Part shown: piece by piece, positions 10,124 to 18,485 of the stretch
How the letters are laid out: each line of letters starts with the position of its first letter
Position numbering within the stretch: the first letter of the stretch is position 1
DNA from: Bombilactobacillus folatiphilus
GTDB taxonomy: Bacteria; Bacillota; Bacilli; Lactobacillales; Lactobacillaceae
NCBI RefSeq assembly: GCF_023380265.1
Contig: NZ_CP093366.1
Coordinates: 992,001-1,056,000, forward strand
Reading direction: 5' to 3'
DNA length: 64,000 nucleotides
Notes under the pieces: generated by a model
The model's database searches: none
What the model was told of the DNA's origin: nothing
What the model saw: only the letters and a program-made list of their open reading frames with translations
Translations under genes and position numbers: made by a program

Positions 10124-10842
10124 CGGGCACAAAACTTCCTGAGTTGTTCACTATAAGAGCCGTCTCGATTATACAAAATCAGTGCTGGCCAAATTTTCAA
10201 GCCATTAGTCCGACGTGTCTTACGACATTTGATTAAAACTAAATTAGCCACATCATCAACATGTGGATATACAAACAACAATTCTTTAACCGGTAAATTA
10301 TATTGTTGTAAAACTTGCATCAATTCAATTAAACGGTCTGGCCGATACACCAAATAAAGTGAACCATTATCTTTCAAAAGTTTACTGGCAATTTGCGCCA
10401 ATAATTCTTGTGAAAAGAAAAGTTCATGTCTTGCAATATTATGTGACCGAGAACTTCCTAATGTAGGCGTATCCTTAGCAGCGAAATAAGGTGGGTTACA
10501 GCTAATAATATTCAAACTATCATGTGATAAATATTGTAAAGCATCTTGAATATTAATATTCAACAACTGGACTTTTTCCTGCAACTGATTATCTTCAATA
10601 GACTTTCGCGCTAAACGTGCTAAGGAAGTTTGTAATTCCAATAAGTAAGTCGTCACCTGAAATTTTTGAGCTAAGCATAAGCCAATAATCCCACTACCAC
10701 TACACAAATCTGCTAAAGTCTGTCCCTTCTTAACCTTAATCCAATTTGCTAATAAAACAGAATCAATTGAACTACGGTATAATTCAGTATCTTGCCACAA
10801 TTTTAGGTCAAATCCAGGGACTAGTTCTAAAGTTTTTGTCAT
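10120..10842 (-). CDS. tRNA1(Val) N6-adenine methyltransferase-like protein (YabB/TrmN6 family)
   Basis: SAM-dependent methyltransferase of 240 residues. It has the SAM motif I as DLCSGSGIIGLCLAQ and the N6-adenine methylase motif IV as NPPYF, placing it in the TrmN6/YfiC family that modifies A37 of tRNA-Val in E. coli. Substrate in this organism is inferred by family only. It forms a coupled pair with the downstream GIY-YIG gene. Its 5' end is divergent from plsC, so the two share a 55-base intergenic promoter region. Confidence 0.85.
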   Translation of the reverse strand: MTKTLELVPGFDLKLWQDTELYRSSIDSVLLANWIKVKKGQTLADLCSGSGIIGLCLAQKFQVTTYLLELQTSLARLARKSIEDNQLQEKVQLLNINIQDALQYLSHDSLNIISCNPPYFAAKDTPTLGSSRSHNIARHELFFSQELLAQIASKLLKDNGSLYLVYRPDRLIELMQVLQQYNLPVKELLFVYPHVDDVANLVLIKCRKTRRTNGLKIWPALILYNRDGSYSEQLRKFCAR

Positions 10843-10866
10843 CCACAGTTTCCTTTTTGTTATAAT
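10836..10866 (+). promoter_or_regulatory. Candidate promoter for plsC
   Basis: TATAAT at 10861-10866 with TTGTCA 19 bases upstream. The -10 is perfect, but the spacer is longer than ideal and the -35 overlaps the start of the divergent methyltransferase gene. Confidence 0.45.
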
Positions 10867-10897
10867 AAAAATCGAAATTAAAATTTGAGGTAAAAAA

Positions 10898-11530
10898 ATG
10901 TTTTACAAAATGATGGTAAAAATTGTTCAGTTTGTAATCTGGATAATTAATGGTAATGTCAAATATGAAGGTCTAGAACACTTACCAAAAAATGAATCCT
11001 ATATTATGGTAGCACCACATCGCACCTGGTGGGAACCCCTATTATTTGCCTTGGCAGTTAAACCTACACCGTGTGCGTTCATGGCAAAAAAAGAACTCTT
11101 TAAAAATCCAATTATAGCTTTTATTATAAAGCATTCTAATGCTTTTCCCGTTGATCGTCAGCATCCTGGACCTTCAACTGTGAAAGTACCAGTTAAGGAT
11201 TTGAACAAACGTAATTTGAGTTTAATCATGTTTCCTTCCGGCACACGCTATTCCAGCCAGTTAAAAGGTGGAGCAGTTCTTATTGCTAAATTATCCAAGA
11301 AACCATTAGTCCCTGTTGTTTACCAAGGACCGTTAACTTTCAGTGGATTTTTAAAACGCAAACGTAGTGTCATTAAATTCGGTGAACCTATTTTCATTGA
11401 AAGAAGTATGAAAGTTGATGAAACAAACACTGAGATGATTAATCAAAAAATGAGTTCTGCTTGGCAAGCAATTGATCATTCTATTAATCCTGATTTTCAA
11501 TACATCCCACAAAGCAAAAATAAAAAATGA
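10898..11530 (+). CDS. plsC: 1-acyl-sn-glycerol-3-phosphate acyltransferase (PlsC/LPLAT family)
   Basis: Transfers an acyl chain to lysophosphatidate to give phosphatidic acid, the substrate of CdsA. The 210 residues begin with a membrane-associating helix; the catalytic block I is HRTWWEP (His41, with Glu46 where most LPLATs have Asp), and block III is FPSGTR (residues 112-117) where FPEGTR is usual. I recall the same two substitutions in other lactobacillus homologues, so they look family-wide. The gene stands alone on the plus strand with its own promoter and terminator. The preceding TTTGAGG is a fair ribosome site. Acyl donor specificity cannot be read from sequence. Confidence 0.85.
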   Translation: MFYKMMVKIVQFVIWIINGNVKYEGLEHLPKNESYIMVAPHRTWWEPLLFALAVKPTPCAFMAKKELFKNPIIAFIIKHSNAFPVDRQHPGPSTVKVPVKDLNKRNLSLIMFPSGTRYSSQLKGGAVLIAKLSKKPLVPVVYQGPLTFSGFLKRKRSVIKFGEPIFIERSMKVDETNTEMINQKMSSAWQAIDHSINPDFQYIPQSKNKK

Positions 11531-11565
11531 TCACAGTTTAGATTGTGGTCATTTTTTATTTTTTA
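11528..11565 (+). terminator. Intrinsic terminator of plsC
   Basis: TGATCACA and TGTGGTCA pair (one G-U) across an eight-base loop, followed by ATTTTTTATTTTTT. The stem begins at the plsC stop codon. Confidence 0.85.
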
Positions 11566-11640
11566 AAATTGCGATAGCTTCGTGCGTATACTATCACCAC
11601 CAGCATCCTGTACTAATTTCAGAACTAGATGCCATAAATT

Positions 11641-11687
11641 ACTAAAAAATCATAAAGAATTACCAAACGGCCGCTCCTTTATGATTT
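11641..11687 (-). terminator. Intrinsic terminator of yneF
   Basis: AATCATAAAG (11648-11657) and CTTTATGATT (11677-11686) form a perfect 10-base-pair stem with a 19-base loop; on the minus strand it is followed by TTTTTTAGT. It lies directly after the yneF stop. Confidence 0.8.
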
Positions 11688-11690
11688 AAT

Positions 11691-11906
11691 TTATTTTTTA
11701 GATTGATTTTTCATCATTTGCATCATCTGATTTAATTTCTTTTGCGAAGGCTTTTGACCCATTTGCGCCATCATTTGTCGCATCATATCAGGTGAAATTG
11801 GCGGATTATCTTGCAGGTACTTTTTCATATACGCACGTGCACCAAAAAATCCTCCAACTAAACCAACGATTAACATTACTATTCCAACTAGAATTGTAAT
11901 TCCCAT
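11691..11906 (-). CDS. UPF0154 membrane protein (YneF family)
   Basis: Small 71-residue protein with one N-terminal transmembrane helix (about residues 3-25, glycine rich) and a cytoplasmic tail rich in methionine, glutamine and lysine with the family motif [20 protein letters not shown]. This matches YneF/UPF0154 along its whole length. Its function is unknown in the literature I know. Closed by its own terminator. Confidence 0.88.
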   Translation of the reverse strand: MGITILVGIVMLIVGLVGGFFGARAYMKKYLQDNPPISPDMMRQMMAQMGQKPSQKKLNQMMQMMKNQSKK

Positions 11907-11972
11907 TATCCATCCACCTTTAACTTGATCAGAATTGTTACTATCAATTATAACATAGATAATATTACTATT

Positions 11973-12233
11973 TTAATCTTCCCGCCAGCCTTTGTCATGC
12001 TGAATTTTGCGAACTTTAGAAGAAGTCACTTCGTTACCCTTTTTATCATACAATTTAGTATGCTCAATTCGATCCCTTAAACCTGAACGAAAATTAGCTA
12101 AATATTCTTTTCTTAATGCTGCTTGCTCTTTTTCTTCAGCTTCATCTAAGCCGGTTGCTTTTTGCTTGTTTGCTAAAATATTAATCCGTTGTACCAATTC
12201 TTCTTGCTTCTTATTTTCATTCAATTCCGTCAT
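11973..12233 (-). CDS. UPF0291/DUF896 family protein (YnzC-like)
   Basis: A small 86-residue highly charged helical protein; the segment INILANKQKATGLDEAEEKE and the following LRKEYLANFRSGLRD are the DUF896 hallmark. I chose the ATG at 12233 because GAGGAG lies seven bases upstream; the longer open frame to 12341 reads through the LexA box and promoter region and has no ribosome site. In B. subtilis ynzC lies beside lexA and yneA in an SOS-induced cluster; here it is divergent from lexA across the LexA box, so SOS control is plausible. Molecular role is unknown. Confidence 0.88.
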   Translation of the reverse strand: MTELNENKKQEELVQRINILANKQKATGLDEAEEKEQAALRKEYLANFRSGLRDRIEHTKLYDKKGNEVTSSKVRKIQHDKGWRED

Positions 12234-12247
12234 ATTATTCTCCTCAA

Positions 12248-12261
12248 CGAACGCCTGTTTG
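12248..12261. promoter_or_regulatory. LexA (SOS/DinR) box
   Basis: CGAACGCCTGTTTG fits the Gram-positive SOS box (CGAAC, four bases, GTTYG) with one or two mismatches at the edges. It overlaps the -35 of the lexA promoter and lies 15 bases upstream of the divergent DUF896 start, so it could control both. Confidence 0.75.
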
Positions 12262-12287
12262 AAACTTAGACAAACATATGCTAATCT
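12259..12287 (+). promoter_or_regulatory. Promoter of lexA
   Basis: TTGAAA, 17-base spacer, TAATCT. The LexA box overlaps the -35, consistent with autorepression. Confidence 0.65.
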
Positions 12288-12314
12288 TAATTTAAACTTA
12301 CTAGGAGTATCGCT

Positions 12315-12941
12315 ATGAGTCAACCAATCAGTGACAAACAATTGGAAATTTTACAATTTATTTATGATCAACAACAAGAACACGGTTATCCTCCCACTGT
12401 TCGTGAAATTTGCCAAGCTGTTGATTTATCATCAACTTCCACAGTTCACGGGCATCTGGAACGTTTACAACGACGTGGTTTATTAGAACGCAATCCGACT
12501 AAGCCGCGTGCTTTAGAATTAACCGACGCCGCTTTAGATAAATTATCAATCCCTGTTACCAAAATTCCCGTGATCGGTACGGTAACCGCGGGACGGCCTT
12601 TACTTGCGATTGAGCAAACTCAAGACGAATATTTTCCATTACCACCCAACTTGGTAAATGAATCACAGCCTTTATTTATGTTAACAATCCATGGGACCAG
12701 TATGCAAAATGTTGGCATTTTAGACGGTGATCAAGTTATTGTGCGCCAACAAAATACCGCTCATAATGGTGAAATCGTTATTGCGATGAACGAAGATAAT
12801 GAGGCAACCTGTAAAAGATTTTATCGTGAAGAGCATCAATTTCGTTTACAACCTGAAAATGATACCTTTGCCCCAATTTATTTAGATCAAGTAACAATTT
12901 TGGGTAAAGTGGTAGGACTGTATCGCTCAGATATTTTCTAA
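12315..12941 (+). CDS. lexA: SOS transcriptional repressor LexA
   Basis: Represses DNA-damage genes and self-cleaves when bound to RecA filaments. The 208 residues have the winged helix-turn-helix at 1-65 (recognition helix region [17 protein letters not shown]), the cleavage site Ala92-Gly93 within VTAGRP, and the S24 protease dyad Ser129 (HGTSMQ) and Lys167 (CKRFYRE). All catalytic residues are present. Plus strand, divergent from DUF896, with a LexA box over its promoter and a strong terminator shared convergently with rplS. Confidence 0.97.
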   Translation: MSQPISDKQLEILQFIYDQQQEHGYPPTVREICQAVDLSSTSTVHGHLERLQRRGLLERNPTKPRALELTDAALDKLSIPVTKIPVIGTVTAGRPLLAIEQTQDEYFPLPPNLVNESQPLFMLTIHGTSMQNVGILDGDQVIVRQQNTAHNGEIVIAMNEDNEATCKRFYREEHQFRLQPENDTFAPIYLDQVTILGKVVGLYRSDIF

Positions 12942-12966
12942 AGTTTCACTTTAATTTATGGTAAAG

Positions 12967-12998
12967 AAAAACTTCTTGTCTAAACAAGAAGTTTTTTT
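12967..12998. terminator. Bidirectional terminator between lexA and rplS
   Basis: Perfect 13-base-pair stem AAAAACTTCTTGT/ACAAGAAGTTTTT with a CTAA loop. The T run follows on the plus strand (for lexA); the A run gives a usable T tract on the minus strand (for rplS-trmD). Confidence 0.88.
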
Positions 12999-13014
12999 GT
13001 ACAATTATTTAATT

Positions 13015-13371
13015 TTAACGACGCTTTTCAGCAATACGTGCAGCTTTACCATGACGAGAACGTAGGTAATATAATTTAGCACGACGTACACGACCTTGGC
13101 GAAGAACTTCAATTTTAGCAACCCGTGGTGAATGTAATGGGAAAGTCCGTTCCACACCGATACCATTACTAATCTTACGGACAGTATAAGTAGCACTAAT
13201 GCCACTACCACGACGCTTGATAACAACACCTTCAAATAACTGAATCCGTTCGCGTGAACCTTCAACAACTTTAACAGATACTCGTAATGTATCACCAGCA
13301 CGAAAATCAGGAATATCATCACGCAATTGGGATTTTGTTACAACATCAATCAATGGACTTTTCATACCCAT
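13015..13371 (-). CDS. rplS: 50S ribosomal protein L19
   Basis: Large-subunit protein at the subunit interface. 118 residues matching L19 throughout: [40 protein letters not shown] and the C-terminal [24 protein letters not shown] lies eight bases before the first ATG. Downstream of trmD and preceded by a candidate autoregulatory leader. The rbgA and rnhB genes that follow rplS in B. subtilis are not here. Confidence 0.97.
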   Translation of the reverse strand: MGMKSPLIDVVTKSQLRDDIPDFRAGDTLRVSVKVVEGSRERIQLFEGVVIKRRGSGISATYTVRKISNGIGVERTFPLHSPRVAKIEVLRQGRVRRAKLYYLRSRHGKAARIAEKRR

Positions 13372-13460
13372 TTTAAATCTCTCCTTTATACTAATACTCT
13401 TGCAATTAAAAACATCACAGCGGAATATTGTTGTCGTGTTTAATACACAACAAACAGTCT
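13372..13460 (-). promoter_or_regulatory. Candidate L19 (rplS) autoregulatory leader
   Basis: The 100-base gap between trmD and rplS can form a hairpin with an eight-base-pair stem (complement of 13429-13451, ACACGACA against TGTTGTGT with one G-U) followed by the unpaired block TATTCCGCTGTGA and then the ribosome site. Position and the CCGCTGTGA block resemble the Rfam L19 leader as I recall it, but I could not align it to the model. Confidence 0.45.
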
Positions 13461-13471
13461 ACCACAAATTT

Positions 13472-14206
13472 TTATTTTTGACGAGGCTGATTCAATTTTT
13501 CTAAAAATTGCTGATCCTCAGAGGACAGAGCCGCTTGTGCCAACAAATCAGGCCGTTGTAACCAAGTTCGTTTCAAGGCTTGTTCATGGCGCCATTGTGC
13601 AATTTTTTGGTGATTACCGCTTAACAACACATCTGGCACCTTCATTCCTCGATATTCTGCCGGTCTGGTATATTGCGGATATTCCAACAAATCCTGTGCA
13701 AATGAATCGCTATAGGCTGATTGACCATTGCCTAAAACACCAGGAATAAACCGAGCGGTTGCATCAATCATCATCATCGCGGCCATTTCTCCGCCTGTTA
13801 ACACAAAATCACCAATCGAAACTCGATCAGTTGCCAATTGTTCAATTCGATAATCAAAACCTTCATAATGACCGCATAGGAAAACTAAATGCTGTTCTTG
13901 AGCTAATTCCTGCGCTAATTGTTGATCAAAACGCTGCCCCGCAGGATCTAATAAAATAACCCTTTTTGGTCCTGCATCATCTTGATTAATTGCGTCCACC
14001 GCTCGATAAAATGGTTGCGGTTGCAGTAACATTCCTGCCCCCCCGCCGTATGGGGTATCGTCAACATGATGATGCTTATCGTTTGAATACTGCCGAAAAT
14101 CACAGATATTAATCTGCAGCAAGTTTTTTTCCTGAGCCTTGCCGAGCATTGATTCGTTCAAAGCTTGAAACATGTTGGGAAACAAAGTTAAAATATCAAT
14201 TTTCAT
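13472..14206 (-). CDS. trmD: tRNA (guanine-N1)-methyltransferase TrmD
   Basis: Methylates G37 of tRNAs reading CNN codons, preventing +1 frameshifting. About 244 residues, SPOUT fold: N-terminal [35 protein letters not shown] (SAM-knot region) and [11 protein letters not shown] take the ATG at 14206 with GAGGG eight bases upstream; an in-frame TTG one codon earlier is possible. It overlaps the end of rimM by 11 bases, giving coupling. Confidence 0.97.
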   Translation of the reverse strand: MKIDILTLFPNMFQALNESMLGKAQEKNLLQINICDFRQYSNDKHHHVDDTPYGGGAGMLLQPQPFYRAVDAINQDDAGPKRVILLDPAGQRFDQQLAQELAQEQHLVFLCGHYEGFDYRIEQLATDRVSIGDFVLTGGEMAAMMMIDATARFIPGVLGNGQSAYSDSFAQDLLEYPQYTRPAEYRGMKVPDVLLSGNHQKIAQWRHEQALKRTWLQRPDLLAQAALSSEDQQFLEKLNQPRQK

Positions 14207-14720
14207 CAATCAATCCCTCTGGCAAACGAACTCGGGCTTGTTGTGTAGATAAATCAACGCCCAACAAGACGTCAGATAAAATAGGAATCAATATTTCACC
14301 ATACTTGTTCCCCTGCACGGTCCACACATCATTAGGCCCTAAATCCCAAATATCACTAACCGTTCCTAATAACCCACGTTGTTGATCCAAAACCTGAATC
14401 CCCATAATATCTTTATAGTAATATTGACCTTCAGGAAGCGTTGGCAGCTGTTGCACACTAATCCATAGATCATGATTTTTAAATGTTTGAGCCACATCAA
14501 TATCCAAAATTTCTGCAAATTGTACCAACAAAAAATTCTGGTGTTTGCGCGCCGATTGCACCGTCACCGCTTGATAAACTTCCTGATTTTGTACAAACAG
14601 TGTTTTACCTCTAACAAATCGCTGCTCAGCAAAATCTGTCAATGGTTGAACTTTTAATTCACCCTTTAACCCATGTGTATTAACAATTTTTCCTACTTTC
14701 AGATAGGCGGGTTTTTCCAT
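14196..14720 (-). CDS. rimM: 16S rRNA processing protein RimM
   Basis: Assists maturation of the 30S head and binds S19. 174 residues: N-terminal beta-barrel with [18 protein letters not shown], then the PRC-barrel with [13 protein letters not shown] and [10 protein letters not shown]. Normal length. Lies between khpA and trmD, but an intrinsic terminator-like hairpin precedes it, so its expression may be lower than that of rpsP. Confidence 0.95.
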   Translation of the reverse strand: MEKPAYLKVGKIVNTHGLKGELKVQPLTDFAEQRFVRGKTLFVQNQEVYQAVTVQSARKHQNFLLVQFAEILDIDVAQTFKNHDLWISVQQLPTLPEGQYYYKDIMGIQVLDQQRGLLGTVSDIWDLGPNDVWTVQGNKYGEILIPILSDVLLGVDLSTQQARVRLPEGLIDEN

Positions 14721-14737
14721 TTGTAACTCCCTCGATT

Positions 14738-14774
14738 AAAAAAGCGTCTGTAAAGCCTTCAGGCTACAGCCGCT
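14738..14774 (-). terminator. Terminator or attenuator between khpA and rimM
   Basis: On the minus strand AGCGGCTGTAGCC pairs with GGCTTTACAGACGCT (small bulges) across a TGAA loop and is followed by TTTTTTAA. A strong intrinsic terminator shape inside the rpsP-khpA-rimM-trmD-rplS run. Confidence 0.75.
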
Positions 14775-14780
14775 AAAATC

Positions 14781-15035
14781 CTATTCCACCGTCATGGGCA
14801 CAATATTTAATTTAATTCGTTGTTCATTCTTATGATTTTGTGCATATACAACTGTCCGAATAGCTTGCGCCACACGCCCCTGTTTGCCAATAACGCGACC
14901 AGCATCTGTGGCACTTAAATACAAATCATAGACCAAACAATCATCTTCTTGTTTAGAATCCACCTTAATTTGTTCTTTATCATCAGCTAAGGGCATCACA
15001 ATTGTCTTAATCAAGTTAACAATATCTACTTCCAT
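14781..15035 (-). CDS. khpA: KH-domain RNA-binding protein KhpA (YlqC)
   Basis: Small 84-residue type II KH protein; the GXXG loop is seen as GRVIGKQGR around residues 48-56. In streptococci KhpA works with KhpB in RNA-based control of cell elongation; the same role here is inference. It always sits between rpsP and rimM in Firmicutes, as it does here. I took the ATG one codon after an in-frame GTG; the ribosome site is weak, so coupling to rpsP ten bases upstream is likely. Confidence 0.92.
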   Translation of the reverse strand: MEVDIVNLIKTIVMPLADDKEQIKVDSKQEDDCLVYDLYLSATDAGRVIGKQGRVAQAIRTVVYAQNHKNEQRIKLNIVPMTVE

Positions 15036-15047
15036 CACTAATTAGAA

Positions 15048-15329
15048 CTACTTTGCCTTTTTATTAGCTAATTTTAGTTCATGATATTGCTTCATAATAC
15101 CTTGTTTTTGCAAAATATTGCGAACAGTATCCGACGGTTGTGCACCCTTTTGTAACCAATCTAAAACTAAATCAGCATCTAATTTTAAATCTTCTTTGTG
15201 TAACGGATTGTAATGACCCACTTGTTCAATAAAACGACCATCACGTGGTGCCCGTGAATCAGCGACCACAATACGGTAAAAAGGACGACGCTTACTACCC
15301 ATCCGGTGCATCCGAATTTTAACTGACAT
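15048..15329 (-). CDS. rpsP: 30S ribosomal protein S16
   Basis: Small-subunit assembly protein. 93 residues with the signature [20 protein letters not shown] and [20 protein letters not shown]. Preceded by GGAGG. It has its own promoter just upstream and so heads the rpsP-khpA-rimM-trmD-rplS unit. Confidence 0.97.
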   Translation of the reverse strand: MSVKIRMHRMGSKRRPFYRIVVADSRAPRDGRFIEQVGHYNPLHKEDLKLDADLVLDWLQKGAQPSDTVRNILQKQGIMKQYHELKLANKKAK

Positions 15330-15375
15330 ATTGTAATTCCTCCAATAAATTCTTCTAGTTTACTTAACGCTAAAT

Positions 15376-15404
15376 AGTATACTAGCTTTTAAATCAGGTG
15401 TAAA
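15376..15404 (-). promoter_or_regulatory. Promoter of rpsP operon
   Basis: Minus strand TTTACA (complement of 15399-15404), 17-base spacer, TATACT (complement of 15376-15381). Near-consensus and well placed in the 96-base ffh-rpsP gap. Confidence 0.75.
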
Positions 15405-15425
15405 GCTTTTTTTCTTTACAACCTA

Positions 15426-16862
15426 TTAAGATTTAAAACGCTTGACCTTTTTCAAACGCTTTTTCTTCCGTTTTTTATTCTGGCGAACCATCGACCCCAT
15501 CGCCATTTTACCTAATTTACCTTGTAATCCACCGCCCAACATCTGCTCCATGCCAGCCATATTACCCTTAGACATTTTTTGCATCATTGTTTGCATCTGT
15601 TTAAACTGTTTTATCATTCGATTAACTTCAACGATAGGACGACCGGCCCCAGCTGCCAGCCGCCTGCGCCGTGAGGGATTCAACAATTCAGGCTTCTGGC
15701 GTTCTGCCGGTGTCATCGAATAAACAATTGCTTTCAAATGATCCATATCTTTCGGATCAATATTCACATTTTTTAAAGCCGGATTATTAGCCATGCCTGG
15801 AATCATTTTCATTAAATCATCCAAGGGACCCATTTTTTGAACTTGATCCATTTGCTCAATAAAATCATTGAAATCAAATGAATTTTCCTGCATCTTCCGT
15901 GCTAAATCTTCAGCTTGCTTGTCATCGTACTCTTGTTGCGCCTTTTCGATCAAAGTTAGCATGTCACCCATGCCCAAAATCCGATCGGCCATACGTTCTG
16001 GATGAAATACTTCCAAAGCATCAAGCTTTTCACCAGAACCGACAAACTTAATCGGTTTGCCAGTCACTGAACGAATTGATAACGCAGCACCACCTCGAGT
16101 ATCACCATCCAATTTGGTCAGAATCACACCTGTAATATCTAATTGATCATTAAATCCTTCAGCTACGTGCGTGGCAGCTTGACCAGTCATAGAATCAACA
16201 ACCAATAAAATTTCATCTGGTTCGGCTATTTCTTTGATTTTTGCCAATTCATCCATTAATTGATCGTCTATTTCTAGACGACCCGCTGTATCAATCAAAA
16301 CATAATCATTTTTATTTTCTTGTGCTTGTTTTAAACCGTGCTGCACAATCGCCACAGGATCATGATCAATACCTTCATCATAAACCGGAACATTCAATTG
16401 TTGGCCAATCGTCTTCAATTGCTCAATAGCGGCTGGTCGATAAACATCCGCTGCAATCAACAATGGTCGTGCTTTGTCTTTTTCTTGGAGATACTTGACC
16501 AATTTACCTGCCGAAGTTGTTTTACCAGCACCTTGTAACCCAACCATCATAATTATCGTCGGAATCTTAGGCGACTTATTTAAGCCTACTGCACTGGTTC
16601 CCATAATCTTCGTTAATTCTTCATTAACAATCTTGACAATTTGCTGCGCTGGCGTCAAGCTGTCTAAAACTTCACTTCCAATAGCTCGCTGCCGAACAGT
16701 CTTAATAAAAGTCTTCGTGACGTCAAAATTAACGTCCGCTTCTAATAACGCTAAGCGCACTTCACGCATCATTTCTTTGACATCATTTTCGGTAATTTTA
16801 CCCTTACCACGTAATTTGGCAAATGTTTTTTGCAGTCGTTCGCTTAATCCTTCAAAGGCCAT
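15426..16862 (-). CDS. ffh: Signal recognition particle protein Ffh
   Basis: SRP GTPase that binds signal sequences and 4.5S/6S RNA. 478 residues: N domain, then G domain with P-loop VGLQGAGKTTSAGK, DTAGRL and TKLDGDTRGGAAL, then the methionine-rich M domain with the RNA-binding block LNPSRRRRLAAGAGR. The C-terminus is strongly basic, as in lactobacilli. It follows ylxM by 29 bases; partner ftsY lies just upstream. Confidence 0.97.
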   Translation of the reverse strand: MAFEGLSERLQKTFAKLRGKGKITENDVKEMMREVRLALLEADVNFDVTKTFIKTVRQRAIGSEVLDSLTPAQQIVKIVNEELTKIMGTSAVGLNKSPKIPTIIMMVGLQGAGKTTSAGKLVKYLQEKDKARPLLIAADVYRPAAIEQLKTIGQQLNVPVYDEGIDHDPVAIVQHGLKQAQENKNDYVLIDTAGRLEIDDQLMDELAKIKEIAEPDEILLVVDSMTGQAATHVAEGFNDQLDITGVILTKLDGDTRGGAALSIRSVTGKPIKFVGSGEKLDALEVFHPERMADRILGMGDMLTLIEKAQQEYDDKQAEDLARKMQENSFDFNDFIEQMDQVQKMGPLDDLMKMIPGMANNPALKNVNIDPKDMDHLKAIVYSMTPAERQKPELLNPSRRRRLAAGAGRPIVEVNRMIKQFKQMQTMMQKMSKGNMAGMEQMLGGGLQGKLGKMAMGSMVRQNKKRKKKRLKKVKRFKS

Positions 16863-16891
16863 CTTGATCCCCTTATCTCTTTTTTATCATA

Positions 16892-17236
16892 TTAAGCATC
16901 CAAAGCTTGTAGCCGCGTAACCAAAGACAATAAGTCTTGATCCTGTGGATCTTGTTGTATCAATCGTTGTTGTAGATCCACCAATAATTGTTCACGCTGT
17001 TGAAAATCACGCCATAAATGTAACTTTTGTTCATAATTCCTCAATAGTTGAACTGTCCGCTTTAAATTATCATAAACGGCTTGGCGACTAACTTGATAAT
17101 TTTGAGCAATCTCACCTAAAGACAAATCATCACCATAATACAACTGCATGTACTGATCCTGCTTTTGTGTAAGCAATGGTTGATAAAAGCTATATAAGAT
17201 ATTAATCTCATTTTTTTGCGCTAAATTATTGTCCAT
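16892..17236 (-). CDS. ylxM: YlxM/p13-like DNA-binding protein, SRP-associated
   Basis: 114-residue helix-turn-helix protein (sigma-70 region 4-like fold): [20 protein letters not shown] with AVYDNLKRT as recognition helix. In Streptococcus mutans the homologue modulates SRP GTPase activity; that function is inferred here. I chose the ATG at 17236, which overlaps the ftsY stop; the TTG two codons earlier is a possible alternative. Always found beside ffh and ftsY. Confidence 0.93.
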   Translation of the reverse strand: MDNNLAQKNEINILYSFYQPLLTQKQDQYMQLYYGDDLSLGEIAQNYQVSRQAVYDNLKRTVQLLRNYEQKLHLWRDFQQREQLLVDLQQRLIQQDPQDQDLLSLVTRLQALDA

Positions 17237-18485
17237 CGTCAACGTCCGCTAGTAAATCACTAAATAGCCCTGTGGAAAACTGTTCTGGATCAAACTCTCG
17301 CAAATCATGAACACCTTCACCTAAGCCAACCAGTTTGACTGGAATTTTCAATTCCTCATTAATCGCCAATACAATGCCACCTTGTGACGAACCATCTAAC
17401 TTAGTCAAAACTAAACCACTAACTTGTGTTGCTTTCTGAAACTGCTTAGCTTGACTCAAAGCATTTTGCCCCGTGGTAGCATCCACCACTAACAAAACCT
17501 CATGGGGAGCATCCGGAATTTCACGGGTAATAATACGCTTAATCTTTTCTAATTCTTTCATCAAATTAGTATTATTCTGCAATCTACCTGCAGTGTCTAT
17601 TAGTAAGATATCATAATTTTCTTTTTGCGCAACCTGGATTGCTTCATAAACGACCGCTGCGGGATCACTACCCGCTTTTTTGGCAATTGTCCGCACCGCA
17701 GTCGTTTCTCCCCAAGCTTGCAATTGTTCAATAGCGCCTGCCCGAAAAGTATCACCTGCAGCCAATAAAACTTGGTACCCCTTATTCTTTAATTGAGCGG
17801 CTAACTTACCAATCGTCGTTGTCTTACCAGCTCCATTAACGCCCACAAACAAAATCACATTTAAAGGTCTATCCAAATCTAAATTCAATTGATAATTTTG
17901 TGTTTCGTGATCATTTTGATACAAATCTGCCATTTTGTGAATAATGACTTTCACAACATCAGATTTTGACTTTGCATTTTTCAATTTAACTTCTTCACGT
18001 AAAGCATCTGAAATTTTTAAGGACATTTCATAGCCTACATCAGATTGAATTAACAAATCTTCCAAATCATCAAAAAAATCCTCGTCAACTGACCGAAAAT
18101 TAGCCATAAAAGCATTGAGCTTTTCTTTAAAACCATGACGCGTCTTTTTAAGACCTTGATTGTATTCTGCATCATCCGACAAAACTTCTTCTTGATCAAT
18201 GGGAGGTTGCTTTGTCGCTGTTAAATCTTCCGATTCACTAATTATCGGCGATTCAACTTCAGAAGCGTTCTCGTCAGATGATTCTAAAGCTTCTGTTTCT
18301 ACTTCGACTGGGGAATCTTGCTTTGAATCTGAATTTTCAATTGCCAAATCATTAGTTTCGTCCTGTGTCTCAAGCTGTTCATCAGCATCATTCTGAGCTT
18401 TTTTTTCAATCGCTTGATCTTTAGAATCCACATTTTCAGGACTAGACTGATCTTTTTTCCTTTTAAATAAATCAAATAGACTCAT
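17226..18485 (-). CDS. ftsY: Signal recognition particle receptor FtsY
   Basis: SRP receptor GTPase at the membrane. 419 residues: a highly acidic N-terminal A region (about residues 10-120, rich in E, D and S) that is long compared with the 329-residue B. subtilis protein but common in lactobacilli, then the NG domain with [36 protein letters not shown] and the terminal [15 protein letters not shown]. It overlaps smc by 14 bases and ylxM by 11, so smc-ftsY-ylxM-ffh are translationally linked. Confidence 0.97.
   Translation of the reverse strand: MSLFDLFKRKKDQSSPENVDSKDQAIEKKAQNDADEQLETQDETNDLAIENSDSKQDSPVEVETEALESSDENASEVESPIISESEDLTATKQPPIDQEEVLSDDAEYNQGLKKTRHGFKEKLNAFMANFRSVDEDFFDDLEDLLIQSDVGYEMSLKISDALREEVKLKNAKSKSDVVKVIIHKMADLYQNDHETQNYQLNLDLDRPLNVILFVGVNGAGKTTTIGKLAAQLKNKGYQVLLAAGDTFRAGAIEQLQAWGETTAVRTIAKKAGSDPAAVVYEAIQVAQKENYDILLIDTAGRLQNNTNLMKELEKIKRIITREIPDAPHEVLLVVDATTGQNALSQAKQFQKATQVSGLVLTKLDGSSQGGIVLAINEELKIPVKLVGLGEGVHDLREFDPEQFSTGLFSDLLADVDDGQ

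Noticed and set aside
12007..12341. Long frame upstream of the DUF896 ATG
   Set aside because: Residues before the ATG at 12233 derive from the LexA box and promoter; no ribosome site for a longer protein.
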